A stretch of 41,852 nt of DNA, taken from positions 1 through 41,852 of the forward strand of contig JAKAUW010000076.1 in NCBI GenBank assembly GCA_021817455.1, written 5' to 3'. Positions 8,105 through 16,667 of the stretch are shown here, piece after piece. The position numbers and the translations under genes were made by a program. A model generated the notes under the pieces. That model made no database searches, had not been told where the DNA came from, and worked only from the letters and a program-made list of their open reading frames with translations. Every line of letters begins with the position of its first letter. The stretch's first letter is position 1. The DNA is from Thermoplasmata archaeon (GTDB lineage Archaea; Thermoplasmatota; Thermoplasmata; Thermoplasmatales; Thermoplasmataceae).

Positions 8105-9601
8105 ATGATCACCGTTGACGGAAACAGCCTTACAGTTGAACAGGTACTTTCTGTAGCAAAGGATTACGAGAAGATAACTGTTTCAGATTCTGCCATGGGA
8201 CGGATCAAAAAATCACATACATCTTTACTCAAGATTGTTTCCTCTGGAAAGCGTGTCTATGGCGTTACCACAGGTTTTGGCAGCCTCCTGAACGTGGATG
8301 TCGACCCAAGCGACATTATCAGGCTACAATCCAACCTTATCAGGAGCCACTCTTCAGGTTATGGCCCGCGATTGGATGAGATACATGTCAGGGCTATGAT
8401 GCTTGTCAGGTTGAACAGCCTTTGCAAAGGCTTTTCCGGCGTCAGCCCCGGGCTAATACAATTTCTAACTGACATGATCAATAAGCAAATACATCCGGTT
8501 GTACCTAGATTCGGCTCAGTGGGTGCCAGTGGGGACCTTGCACCTCTGGCACATATCGCCCTTGCTATGATGGGTGAAGGCACAGTAATCGATGGTGCGG
8601 GAGAAATCCCCTCAAAGGAGGCACTTGCCGATGCCGGCATGCGGACATATTCATTTGGGGAAAAAGAAGGGGTGGCATTCATCAACGGAACTTCGACCAT
8701 TTCTGGGATTTTAGCGGTCGAAACTGCTCTTTCCTATAACGTATTCAGAAGCGCATTGAACTCTGCTTCAATGTCCTTCGAAGCACTGAAAGGCACAGAC
8801 AAAGCGTTTACAGAGTGGGCGATTGGAACCAGGGGCCACCCTGGCCAGCAAAAAGTTGCTGCTGCAATGAGGACCATTCTGAAAGAAAGCAGGAATGTAA
8901 GAATTGCTGGAGAAAACAAGGTGCAGGACCCATACACTCTTAGATGCATTCCACAGGTCTATGGTGCAGTGCTTGACACTCTCGATTATGTGAAAAGCAC
9001 CATAACTACCGAAATCAATTCAGCCACAGACAACCCTCTTGTAAATGAAGAGGAATATGTATCAGTGGGAAACTTCCATGGAGAGCCCGTAGCATTTGCA
9101 TGTGATTTTCTTGCCATCGCTCTCACCGATCTGGGAAACATCATAGAGAGAAGACTTGCAAGGATTACAGATGCAAATCTCAGTGGACTGCCGCCTTTCC
9201 TCATAGAGAGAAGTGGATTCAACTCTGGTTATATGATCCCGCAGTACACCGCTGCAGCACTCTGCAACCGTAACAAGACATTGTGCACTCCATCCTCCGC
9301 TGACACAATTCCTACTTGTGCAAACCAGGAGGATCATGTCAGCATGGGCACAAACTCTGCCCTCAAACTGATAGAGATAGTTGAAAATCTTCAGACAATT
9401 GTTTCAATAGAATTTCTGCTTTCTGCGCAGGGTCTTGAATTCATTCAGGAGAAGACCTCTCCGGATGTGGAAAAATTGAAATCAGAAATAAGGAAGAATG
9501 TGCCAAAACTTACTGAGGATCGGCCAGCAACTCCAGACATTGATCTGCTTGTTAAGCTCGTAGGAAAGGGAGAGCTGGCCTGGAATGGCAAACTCAATTA
9601 A
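8105..9601 (+). CDS. hutH: Histidine ammonia-lyase
   Basis: Removes ammonia from L-histidine to give urocanate, the first step of histidine catabolism. The MIO prosthetic group should form from Ala141-Ser142-Gly143 in GSVGASGDLAPLAH. Other family blocks are YGVTTGFGSL near residue 58, FINGTS near 196, and SATDNPL near 310. Length of 498 residues matches the family. No other hut gene (urocanase, imidazolonepropionase) lies in the window. The ATG at 8105 has no ribosome site, and a weak TATA-like ATTTTAAC stretch lies about 28 bases upstream. thrS follows after about 45 bases but has its own promoter. Confidence 0.95.
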   Translation: MITVDGNSLTVEQVLSVAKDYEKITVSDSAMGRIKKSHTSLLKIVSSGKRVYGVTTGFGSLLNVDVDPSDIIRLQSNLIRSHSSGYGPRLDEIHVRAMMLVRLNSLCKGFSGVSPGLIQFLTDMINKQIHPVVPRFGSVGASGDLAPLAHIALAMMGEGTVIDGAGEIPSKEALADAGMRTYSFGEKEGVAFINGTSTISGILAVETALSYNVFRSALNSASMSFEALKGTDKAFTEWAIGTRGHPGQQKVAAAMRTILKESRNVRIAGENKVQDPYTLRCIPQVYGAVLDTLDYVKSTITTEINSATDNPLVNEEEYVSVGNFHGEPVAFACDFLAIALTDLGNIIERRLARITDANLSGLPPFLIERSGFNSGYMIPQYTAAALCNRNKTLCTPSSADTIPTCANQEDHVSMGTNSALKLIEIVENLQTIVSIEFLLSAQGLEFIQEKTSPDVEKLKSEIRKNVPKLTEDRPATPDIDLLVKLVGKGELAWNGKLN

Positions 9602-9618
9602 TCCCAATCTGTCAACTC

Positions 9619-9625
9619 TTTTATA
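9619..9625 (+). promoter_or_regulatory. TATA-like box for thrS
   Basis: TTTTATA with centre at 9622, 25 bases before the ATG at 9647. This fits a leaderless thrS transcript and argues for 9647 over the GTG at 9641. Confidence 0.55.
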
Positions 9626-9646
9626 CCTAGTTCTTTTAAGGTGTCG

Positions 9647-11665
9647 ATGCCAAAGGCAGAAGACAACAAACTAGTGGCGAAAGCCAACAGAACCTTCGAG
9701 GAGTCCTTGAAGGAAGCCGGCATAAAAGGAGCAGTGGCCGTTATAGCTGACGGCGTGGAAATGGACATAAGAGATGTCCCCACTGCAGAAGTTACGATCC
9801 AGCCGGTTTTCACTGAGACTACAATGGGATTGAAGGTCCTGAGACATTCAGCTGCTCATCTTCTCGCGCAGGCAGTAACGGAATTATATCCAGATGCTAA
9901 GCCCAATGCCGGACCTCCAACAGATGATGGTTTCTACTATGATATTGACATGAAACCTGTCAACCAGGAGGAACTGGCTCACATAGAGAACAGGATGAAA
10001 GAGCTTGCATCTAAGAATATCAGGATCGACAAACACAGGCTTTCCAAGAAGGAACTGCTGCAGAAATTCTCTCAGAACCCGTACAAGATTGACAAAATTT
10101 TGGAGAATGTTGAAGACGGCGGATATTCTACGGTCTATTCGCAGGGAAATTTTGTTGATTTCTGCAGGGGACCACATGTTCCTTCAACTGGCTTCCTCAG
10201 GTCAATAAAATTGCTTACTGTAGCCAGTACGCATTACAAGGCAGATGAGAACAGGCCTATGCTGGTGCGCATCTACGGCACAGCATTTCCTGACGACAAA
10301 TCCCTGAAGGAGTATCTCCACAACAGGGATGAAGCCATGAAAAGAGACCACAGGAAAATAGGGCAGGAGATGGATCTCTTCGTCTTCAATTCTGAATGGG
10401 CCCCAGGTTTCCCTTTCTATACCCCTAACGGCTTTACACTGAAGCAGGAACTGACAAACTTCATGCGCGGCCTGAACGCAAAGCATGGATGGCAGGAAGT
10501 GGCCACACCACACATATTCAAGGACCTAATCTGGAAACAGTCTGGCCATTACGCAAAATATAAGCCCAATATGTTCCTGTTTACCCTCCCGGATGGTGAC
10601 AGCTATGGTGTTAAGCCCATGAATTGCCCCGGCCATGTTGCCATTTTTGCCAGGGAACCGAAGAGTTACAAGGAATTGCCTGTGAAGTACTCTGAAGCGG
10701 GAACTGTATACAGGTACGAAAAATCCGGTGAAATGGGTGGACTCACAAGGCCAAGGATGTTCACTGTTGATGATGGGCACGCATTTCTTAGACTGGACCA
10801 AATCGTTTCAGAAATAAAGGATATTATTTCCATGATCAAGGAAACTTATTCAACAGTCCTTGGTGAACCTGCATTGACATTCGACCTGAGCGTAATAGAC
10901 AAGAATGCCCCTGAGAACTACCTCATTACATACAGGTGCAAGGACTGCGGCACTGAAGCGGAAGCGAGAAAGACCTCCATGGCGGAGGCACTTGTTTGCC
11001 CCAATTGCTCTTCCACACATCTTGAACCGGACTTTGCAACATGGGACCAGGCAACAGACCAGCTCAGAAAAGCACTTGATGAGGAGGAAATATCATACAC
11101 AGAGAACCCCGGAGAGGCTGCCTTCTACGGGCCAAAGATCGATGTTCACGTCAGGGATGCTTTGGGAAGATCCTGGCAACTGTCTACAATACAGGTTGAC
11201 TTCTTTATGCCTACGAACTTCGGGCTCTACTACATTAACAGTGAAAGCAAACATGATCGGATCATAATGCTGCACAGGGCTATTTTCGGCTCTTATGAGA
11301 GATTTATGGCAATCCTTATAGAAAACTACGCCGGAAAGTTTCCCTCGTGGATGTCACCCATGCAGGTATATGTTGTCCCGGTCAGCGAGAAATTTATTGG
11401 GTATGCCACAAAGGTCCACAATGAGCTCTTAAGAAACGGCATAAGATCTACTCTTGATTCGAACCAGGAAACCATGAACAAGAAAATCAAGACGATCAGG
11501 CCAATGAGGCCCTCTTATATTGTTGTAGTTGGAGAAAAAGAGGAAGACGATGGGACAGTTTCTGTGAGGAACAGATCGGACAAACAGAAAGTCTTGAAAC
11601 TCGAGGATTTTGTTTCCCAGCTAAACATGGAAATAAGGGGTCGCAGTTTAAAACAAACAATATAA
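9647..11665 (+). CDS. thrS: Threonyl-tRNA synthetase, bacterial-like architecture, with Cys4 insert
   Basis: Charges tRNA-Thr. The order is a TGS-like region (about 1-60), an editing domain with RHSAAHLLAQ and FCRGPHV, the class II core with motif 2 around LTRPRMFTVDDGHAF, motif 3 HRAIFGSYERF, and a C-terminal anticodon-binding domain. Catalytic zinc ligands are Cys in MNCPGH, His in DDGHAF and His in LHRAIFG. The editing domain is the bacterial/eukaryotic type, not the D-aminoacyl-deacylase-like domain of most archaeal ThrRS. An extra segment near residues 429-460 carries two CxxC pairs (Cys431, 434, 451, 454), which looks like a zinc ribbon inside the catalytic domain and is absent from the usual bacterial enzymes as I remember them. 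I use ATG 9647 on promoter spacing; GTG 9641 is the alternative. Confidence 0.95.
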   Translation: MPKAEDNKLVAKANRTFEESLKEAGIKGAVAVIADGVEMDIRDVPTAEVTIQPVFTETTMGLKVLRHSAAHLLAQAVTELYPDAKPNAGPPTDDGFYYDIDMKPVNQEELAHIENRMKELASKNIRIDKHRLSKKELLQKFSQNPYKIDKILENVEDGGYSTVYSQGNFVDFCRGPHVPSTGFLRSIKLLTVASTHYKADENRPMLVRIYGTAFPDDKSLKEYLHNRDEAMKRDHRKIGQEMDLFVFNSEWAPGFPFYTPNGFTLKQELTNFMRGLNAKHGWQEVATPHIFKDLIWKQSGHYAKYKPNMFLFTLPDGDSYGVKPMNCPGHVAIFAREPKSYKELPVKYSEAGTVYRYEKSGEMGGLTRPRMFTVDDGHAFLRLDQIVSEIKDIISMIKETYSTVLGEPALTFDLSVIDKNAPENYLITYRCKDCGTEAEARKTSMAEALVCPNCSSTHLEPDFATWDQATDQLRKALDEEEISYTENPGEAAFYGPKIDVHVRDALGRSWQLSTIQVDFFMPTNFGLYYINSESKHDRIIMLHRAIFGSYERFMAILIENYAGKFPSWMSPMQVYVVPVSEKFIGYATKVHNELLRNGIRSTLDSNQETMNKKIKTIRPMRPSYIVVVGEKEEDDGTVSVRNRSDKQKVLKLEDFVSQLNMEIRGRSLKQTI

Positions 11666-11678
11666 TTTACCCAATTTT

Positions 11679-11897
11679 TTAATTATTATTTGACAACTTA
11701 CTCCTATGTTCATGGTCTATCCATATGACCGGAATGAGAGTACATATGAACGGTATCAACAAAATGGTTCCATAATATGGAATCCCACCTATCCCATTGG
11801 CTGAAATTATTCCAAAAGTCGAAGACAGTGGGACAAAGAGAATTATAAGCCATGGCAGAACTAAACCTTTCAGCCTTCTTTTTTTTGAATCTGGCAT
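11679..11897 (-). CDS. Small two-helix membrane protein, unknown
   Basis: 72 residues: a basic N-terminus (KKRRLK), hydrophobic segment about 11-29, a Gly-rich turn, second hydrophobic segment about 40-60, and a polar tail with HEHRSK. The pattern is typical of a small real membrane protein, and it does not overlap any other gene. It has no ribosome site and only a weak promoter-like stretch, so I am only moderately sure. Its stop is 13 bases from the thrS stop (convergent). Confidence 0.5.
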   Translation of the reverse strand: MPDSKKRRLKGLVLPWLIILFVPLSSTFGIISANGIGGIPYYGTILLIPFICTLIPVIWIDHEHRSKLSNNN

Positions 11898-12234
11898 TCA
11901 AAGATATGAGTTAAAACAGTGATGCTGCTCCCGTATATGATATGACAACTGAAAGGAGAATTACCTCCATAAAATTTTGTTGAACTTGTATAACCATTTG
12001 AGGCTGGTTCAGCTGGAGAGTTCAAACAACAATATAGGCAACACCGGACAATTAGGGCAAACAGTCCAGGGCTATGTATAAATTAAGTACTCTTCCATTT
12101 GTTTTAGCACTGATGTTCTTATTGGTGCCCAGTTTATTGACTTTATAGGGACACGTGAGAAGTGCTTCCTTGGAGCCCTAATCAAAAAATGATGCCGAGC
12201 AAATAAACCTGGCCCTATGAAGAAGTTTGATTAT
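11898..12234. other. Non-coding or decayed stretch between a small membrane gene and the fix operon
   Basis: No substantial gene is visible. Two very short hydrophobic frames are worth recording: ATG 12074 (plus) encodes 24 residues that look like a bare signal peptide and then stop, and a minus-strand ATG near 11975 encodes 19 hydrophobic residues. They could be remnants of lost secreted or membrane genes, or chance. Confidence 0.4.
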
Positions 12235-12396
12235 TCATCTTTCCTGGATGCAGCAGATTGCGAACCTGTCCCCGTCAAAGAAAGCCTGTTTTCCTGGATT
12301 GTTCTCTGAGAATTCTGCCATGAAATTAGCCATCTCCACCAGAGTGAACACCGATTCTTCACTGTAGCGTTGCAGGACCTTTACTTTTCTCAACAA
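12235..12396 (-). CDS. Possible small protein of 53 residues, TTG start
   Basis: An open minus-strand frame of 53 codons has protein-like composition: a basic start (LLRKVKVLQRY), an amphipathic middle (EMANFMAEF) and an end with FAICCIQER. The only starts are two adjacent TTG codons (12396, 12393). An A/T box TTTATTATATTT lies about 20-28 bases upstream, which fits a leaderless transcript. It sits 42 bases downstream of etfA on the same strand. It could also be the remnant of a longer gene. No family recognised. Confidence 0.35.
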   Translation of the reverse strand: MLRKVKVLQRYSEESVFTLVEMANFMAEFSENNPGKQAFFDGDRFAICCIQER

Positions 12397-12438
12397 AAGA
12401 AAATACCTGGCAAATATAATAAATTTGGGAACCTGTCA

Positions 12439-13485
12439 TCAGGCAGGCGACGGATTGGCACCGGTGACTTTCTCGATGCTCTCAATCAGTTTTGGAATGA
12501 CTTCGTAAAGATCGCCAATGATGACGTAATCCGCATTCTTGTTCATTTCCGCCTCAGGGTCCTTGTTTATGGATACGACCACCTTGCTGCCCATCATTCC
12601 CACTATGTGCTGTGGCTGCCCGGATATCCCGGCAGCTATGTACAGGTTTGGCCGCACAGTTTCACCTGTCTGGCCAACCTGGTGTTCCCTTGAAATCCAT
12701 CCGAGGTCCGCTATGGGGCGGGATACGCCGACTGATCCACCAAGCAAATCTGCGAGCTTACGTATAAGTTCAAGGCCCTCAGGTTTGCCCATTCCAAGCC
12801 CACCTGATACTATAACTTTGGATCCGGTTATGTCTTCCTCATTCTTCTGGTTGAATGAAACAATGTTTTCCTTGAGCTGGTTAGCCTCGAGTTTTATTTC
12901 CCTGACCTCCACCTGGAATTTTCTCTTTGGATCAGGTTCTGGGGTCGCGAAAGTTCCGGGTCTTGATGTTGCCATCTGGGGCCTGTGTTTTTCGCATCTG
13001 ATCTCAGACATGGTGCTGTCTCCATAATCAGGCCTCCTTGCAAGGAGTATTCTCGTATCTGGTTCAACATCAAGATCCATGCAGTCAGCGGTCAAGCCGC
13101 TCCTGACTTTTACTGCAACTCTAGCAGCCAGGTCCCTTCCATTCTTGGAGCCTGGAACGATGAGAATATTTGGTTTCTTCTCATTTACAAGACCTGCAAG
13201 AATGTCACTGAACGGTTTTGATCTGTACATCGCAAGGTCTTTTGAATCAAAGCCATAGACTTCATCACAACCGTGCACACCTGCCTCCTGGGCCATTGCT
13301 TTTGTGCTCCCTCCAATCACGGCACAGTAGAGCTTTTCATTGGTCTTGTCTGCCATTTTCCTGCCTGCGCCGACCATTTCAAGAGCTGCCCTGGTGAGTG
13401 AATTATTGAAAGAGTCGAGGTAAACCATAACTCCCTTATATTGGGAGATATCCTGCGGCGGTTCTGCTTTCTTCATTTCTGTCAT
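12439..13485 (-). CDS. etfA: Electron transfer flavoprotein alpha subunit (FixB)
   Basis: FAD-binding subunit of the ETF heterodimer. The C-terminal FAD domain is clear: VSGGLGMGKPEG, then SRPIADLGWISREHQVGQTG, then PNLYIAAGISGQPQHIVGM and VSINKDPEAEMNKNADY. The N-terminal half is the ETF alpha/beta-type domain. Length of 348 residues is normal. A strong AAGGAGG inside the end of etfB precedes the ATG; the etfB stop and this start are one base apart. It is the last gene of fixC-fixX-etfB-etfA, so it should be part of a FixABCX complex and not a fatty-acid-oxidation ETF. Confidence 0.95.
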   Translation of the reverse strand: MTEMKKAEPPQDISQYKGVMVYLDSFNNSLTRAALEMVGAGRKMADKTNEKLYCAVIGGSTKAMAQEAGVHGCDEVYGFDSKDLAMYRSKPFSDILAGLVNEKKPNILIVPGSKNGRDLAARVAVKVRSGLTADCMDLDVEPDTRILLARRPDYGDSTMSEIRCEKHRPQMATSRPGTFATPEPDPKRKFQVEVREIKLEANQLKENIVSFNQKNEEDITGSKVIVSGGLGMGKPEGLELIRKLADLLGGSVGVSRPIADLGWISREHQVGQTGETVRPNLYIAAGISGQPQHIVGMMGSKVVVSINKDPEAEMNKNADYVIIGDLYEVIPKLIESIEKVTGANPSPA

Positions 13486-13486
13486 G

Positions 13487-14284
13487 TTAGTTGCCTCCTT
13501 GCCTGATTATGCCTGTGTCCACAAGTTCCTTGACAAAATCGTCCATCATGTCCAACCCGATTACCTTGCCCTTTCTCTCAATTGCAGGAAACGGAAGCAT
13601 TTTCTTGACAACAGTTGGTGATGATCTAAGGCCCACCCAGTCTGATGGGAGGCCAATGTCCTGAAGGGACCATACAATGATGCCCTTCTTCTGAGCGTTC
13701 AGTTTCTTCCTTAATGTGGCCCTCCTGGGGATATTGGAGTCTGTGATCACTGTTACAACAGCTGGAGTGGGGATCTTCACTACTTCAACACCCTCTTCTA
13801 GCACCCTCTCAGCTGTCACAAAACCATCTTCGTACCTGCATGATCTTGAATATGAGGCAAGTTCTGCTTCAAGGAACTCTGCAACGCCAGGGCCAACATG
13901 TCCAGTGCTTGAATCTGAAGTCTTCTCTCCTGCGAAGACTATGTCAACTTTCCCCAGATGTTTTATTGCTGCTGCTACTGTGAGACTGGTTGGGTAAGTA
14001 TCAGACCCGGCAACTGCCCTGTCGCTGATAAGGACCGCCTGGTCAGCACCCCTTGACATGCACTCCAGCAGAAACGGTTCAGCAAATGGTGGTGCCATTG
14101 TCATCACAGTAATCCTTGCGTCATGTTCATCCTTGATTCTCAGCGCTGCTTCAAGGGCATTTTCATCGGCAGGATTCAGAACATTGGTTGCCATTGACCT
14201 GTTCAGTGTGAAATTTACCGGGTCCACAAAGACTTCTTTTCCATCTGGAACCACTTTTATGAGTACTACAAGTTCAAGAGCCAT
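13487..14284 (-). CDS. etfB: Electron transfer flavoprotein beta subunit (FixA)
   Basis: Partner of EtfA. Family features are the N-terminal VVLIKVVPD, the NPADENALEAALRIKDEH segment, SDRAVAGSDTYPTS, and the GEKTSDSSTGHVGPGVAEFL segment that lines the nucleotide/flavin site. In bifurcating ETFs this subunit holds the NADH-oxidising flavin. It is 265 residues long and is preceded by GGGTGAT. Two or three bases separate it from fixX, so translation is probably coupled. Confidence 0.95.
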   Translation of the reverse strand: MALELVVLIKVVPDGKEVFVDPVNFTLNRSMATNVLNPADENALEAALRIKDEHDARITVMTMAPPFAEPFLLECMSRGADQAVLISDRAVAGSDTYPTSLTVAAAIKHLGKVDIVFAGEKTSDSSTGHVGPGVAEFLEAELASYSRSCRYEDGFVTAERVLEEGVEVVKIPTPAVVTVITDSNIPRRATLRKKLNAQKKGIIVWSLQDIGLPSDWVGLRSSPTVVKKMLPFPAIERKGKVIGLDMMDDFVKELVDTGIIRQGGN

Positions 14285-14289
14285 TTATA

Positions 14290-14571
14290 TCACCCATACT
14301 TGTATTTGACGCCGTGTGCACCTTTGGAGTTATTCCATGAGACACTATCGTGTGAGCATGCAACCACACATGTTCCGCATTCCACGCAGTCTTCGTACTT
14401 GAAATTCAACTTTTTATCTATCAATGTGTAACATTTTGCGGGACAGGCAAATGTGCAGAAATGGTCCGGACAAACTTCGCAAATTTCTGGCTTCACGGTT
14501 ATGTGGGCATAGCTCTTGTCAATCTTGTAATTGAGTAAAGATAATCTGTCTTCTATTTTCATGTTGCTCAT
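14290..14571 (-). CDS. fixX: Ferredoxin-like protein FixX
   Basis: Small iron-sulfur partner of FixC. Cysteines form C-x2-C-x4-C-x3-C-P near residues 31-42 and C-x2-C-x2-C-x3-C near 61-71, able to bind at least one 4Fe-4S cluster. I start it at ATG 14571 because AGGAGG (in the fixC end) lies 7 bases upstream; this gives 93 residues. A longer reading to 14604 would run back into fixC. The start is one base after the fixC stop. Confidence 0.93.
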   Translation of the reverse strand: MSNMKIEDRLSLLNYKIDKSYAHITVKPEICEVCPDHFCTFACPAKCYTLIDKKLNFKYEDCVECGTCVVACSHDSVSWNNSKGAHGVKYKYG

Positions 14572-14572
14572 C

Positions 14573-15865
14573 TTACATCCTCCTGTACATCCTGTATCCT
14601 TCAAGCAAGAGCTTTGAACTCTTCAGCCCGGAAGATTTCAGCGCTTCCTTTACTATCTGGTTCATATGCCTCTTTGGTTCCCCGTCTTCCATGAAAAGGC
14701 CAAGCATGACTTTTTCAAGAATTCCTGGCATCTGCTGGTGGATTAGGTTTCCCCAGGTTATGTCGCCAATTCCTTTGAAAGTGTGCATATCCTTGAGGAC
14801 AAAGCTGTTCATGAGTTTCTCTTCGTACTTTGAAAAGGACTGTTCAGATATGCCGGATCCAGTCTTTGCCTCAACTATTGTGTCTGCTGCTGCAATGCCA
14901 GATGCAATTGCATAGTTCATTCCCTGCAATATGAGGCCATTGCTGAATGAGAAGCCAGCGGCATCCCCAGCGATCATGTAACCATTACCGTATAGTTTTG
15001 GGATAGATGCAAGGCCCCCTTCCTGAACCATGTGAGCACTGTACTCATCTACTTTCCCATCTTCCAGCAAAGGTGCTATTGAAGGGTGATTCTTGAACTG
15101 CTCCACTATGTCATATGAGTAAGTCTTGTTGTTTTCCCTGAGGTGTTTCATCGAGATCACCACCCCCAGTGAAATACTGTCCTTGTTAGTGTAAAGGAAG
15201 CCTCCTGCCTCCACTCCGCCATCAAGAAACCCAAGCACGTATTCTCCCGCAAATCCTTCCTTCTCCCTGAGGTTGAACCTGTCGTTGATTGTTTTTTCTG
15301 GAAGTTTTATCACTTCCTTTACGCCTATAGCAACGTCTTCATCCTTAAGTGGAGACCTTATACCTGAATCTATAGCCACTCTAGGGTTGGCACCTTCTGC
15401 CAGAATCACTGCATCTGATGTAATCACGTCACCATCCTGTTCGACGCCTATTACCTTCTTTCCCTCAAATGCGAGCCTGTCGACTGTAACGCCAGTAACC
15501 ACTGTTGCACCTGCATCTTTTGCTTTTTTGTTAAGGAACTGGTCAAGTTTTGTCCTCAGCACAGTGTAACCCGTCTTGGTTTCATTGAACCTTGTGCTCC
15601 TGAAGCTTATGTCGATGCTGGAATCCTTCGTGAGAAAGCCGATCCCTTTGGATTTAACATACCTTTCAAGGGGCGCCGTCTTCTCCCAGTCAGGCATAAC
15701 TCCAGCTAATGAATTGCCCCATAGTACCCCTCCAGAAACATTCTTGCTTCCTGGAGGATCAGCTTTTTCCACCAGTAGAACATTAAGCTTACTTGCAGCT
15801 AATCGCATTGCAGCAGAAGTGCCAGCTGGGCCTCCGCCCACTACTATGGCGTCAAATTCACTCAT
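14573..15865 (-). CDS. fixC: FixC, ETF:quinone oxidoreductase-like flavoprotein
   Basis: FAD-dependent membrane-associated dehydrogenase that passes electrons from the ETF to quinone. The N-terminal dinucleotide fold VVGGGPAGTSAA (residues 8-19) is clear, with GSKNVSGGVLWG near 37-48 and the GDAAGFSFSNGLILQGMNYAI FAD block near 300-320. It has 430 residues, like FixC and shorter than mitochondrial ETF-QO, whose ferredoxin part is here the separate fixX. First gene of the operon; a TATA-like box (15884-15893) centred about 24 bases before the ATG suggests a leaderless start. Confidence 0.95.
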   Translation of the reverse strand: MSEFDAIVVGGGPAGTSAAMRLAASKLNVLLVEKADPPGSKNVSGGVLWGNSLAGVMPDWEKTAPLERYVKSKGIGFLTKDSSIDISFRSTRFNETKTGYTVLRTKLDQFLNKKAKDAGATVVTGVTVDRLAFEGKKVIGVEQDGDVITSDAVILAEGANPRVAIDSGIRSPLKDEDVAIGVKEVIKLPEKTINDRFNLREKEGFAGEYVLGFLDGGVEAGGFLYTNKDSISLGVVISMKHLRENNKTYSYDIVEQFKNHPSIAPLLEDGKVDEYSAHMVQEGGLASIPKLYGNGYMIAGDAAGFSFSNGLILQGMNYAIASGIAAADTIVEAKTGSGISEQSFSKYEEKLMNSFVLKDMHTFKGIGDITWGNLIHQQMPGILEKVMLGLFMEDGEPKRHMNQIVKEALKSSGLKSSKLLLEGYRMYRRM

Positions 15866-15883
15866 ATGCCTGACATCGAAAGT

Positions 15884-15893
15884 TAATTTAAAA
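15884..15893 (-). promoter_or_regulatory. TATA-like box for the fixCX-etfBA operon
   Basis: Minus-strand GTTTTAAATT with centre about 24 bases before the fixC ATG. No other good promoter is seen inside the four-gene cluster, so it probably drives all four. Confidence 0.5.
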
Positions 15894-16007
15894 CCCTTTT
15901 CTAAAAAATACCCGCACTCACTGTAGTGGGTTTTAAAACTGGTATAAATTGAAAGTAACTAAAATTTCCAGGATCGCTATCCTATTTTAGTTTGAGGGTT
16001 TCCCTAA

Positions 16008-16667
16008 ATGTTGAACTCAGACGCAATTTCCCTTTACCGTGACCTTTTTCAGGTCTTTGGAGAAACTAAATGGTGGCCAGGTGACACTAAGGATGAGATT
16101 ATCGTGGGGGCGATCCTGACCCAGAACACAACCTGGTCCAACGTTGAGAGATCTCTTGCCAGGATCAGGAATGGTGGCCTGATGAGCATTAGTGCTTTAG
16201 CAAATGTAGAGCAGAATACTCTCATTGAGCTTATCCGGAGCTCAGGGTTCTACAACCAAAAGTCGAAGACAGTTCTTGAATTGTCACAAAGGATAAGAGA
16301 TCGTTTCGGAACCATTGAACAAATGAAAAATGAGCGTACAGATACTCTCCAGGAATTCCTCATAGATGTTCCCGGAATAGGCCAGGAGACCATGGACGCC
16401 ATGTTGTGTTATGCCCTCGACAAGCCGATATTTGTTGTGGACAAGTACACTCTGAGGCTGCTTGGCAGGATTGGTGTCAGCGACGCATCAACTATTGCCC
16501 AAGTGAAGGCTTACGTTCACAGTACAATGGGTTATGATCTGGAAAAACTGAAGAATTTTCATGGGCTGATTGTGAATTTTGCCAAGGAATACTGCAGGTC
16601 AAAGCCCAAATGTGAGATCTGCCCGCTTCAAAGAAAATGTGATTATGGCCTTTGTGGCGGAAACTAA
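16008..16667 (+). CDS. Endonuclease III-related HhH-GPD DNA glycosylase with 4Fe-4S motif
   Basis: Base-excision repair protein related to endonuclease III, most like the MagIII/COG2231 branch. The N-terminal WWPGDTKDEIIVGAILTQNT (22-41) is typical of that branch. The helix-hairpin-helix VPGIGQ is at 121-126, the catalytic Asp is Asp145 in VVDKY, and the cluster cysteines are Cys196, 202, 205 and 211. The Lys of bifunctional endonuclease III after the hairpin is replaced (QETMD), so a monofunctional glycosylase, possibly for alkylated purines, is likely. Its last four bases overlap the stop of aIF2-gamma on the opposite strand. Confidence 0.88.
   Translation: MLNSDAISLYRDLFQVFGETKWWPGDTKDEIIVGAILTQNTTWSNVERSLARIRNGGLMSISALANVEQNTLIELIRSSGFYNQKSKTVLELSQRIRDRFGTIEQMKNERTDTLQEFLIDVPGIGQETMDAMLCYALDKPIFVVDKYTLRLLGRIGVSDASTIAQVKAYVHSTMGYDLEKLKNFHGLIVNFAKEYCRSKPKCEICPLQRKCDYGLCGGN

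Noticed and set aside
11710-11901. Alternative minus-strand frame of 63 residues over the small membrane protein
   Set aside because: The other frame (11679-11897) has two clean hydrophobic segments and a basic start; this one has no such pattern.
12370-12693. Plus-strand 107-residue frame
   Set aside because: Mostly antisense to the end of etfA, with no start signals.
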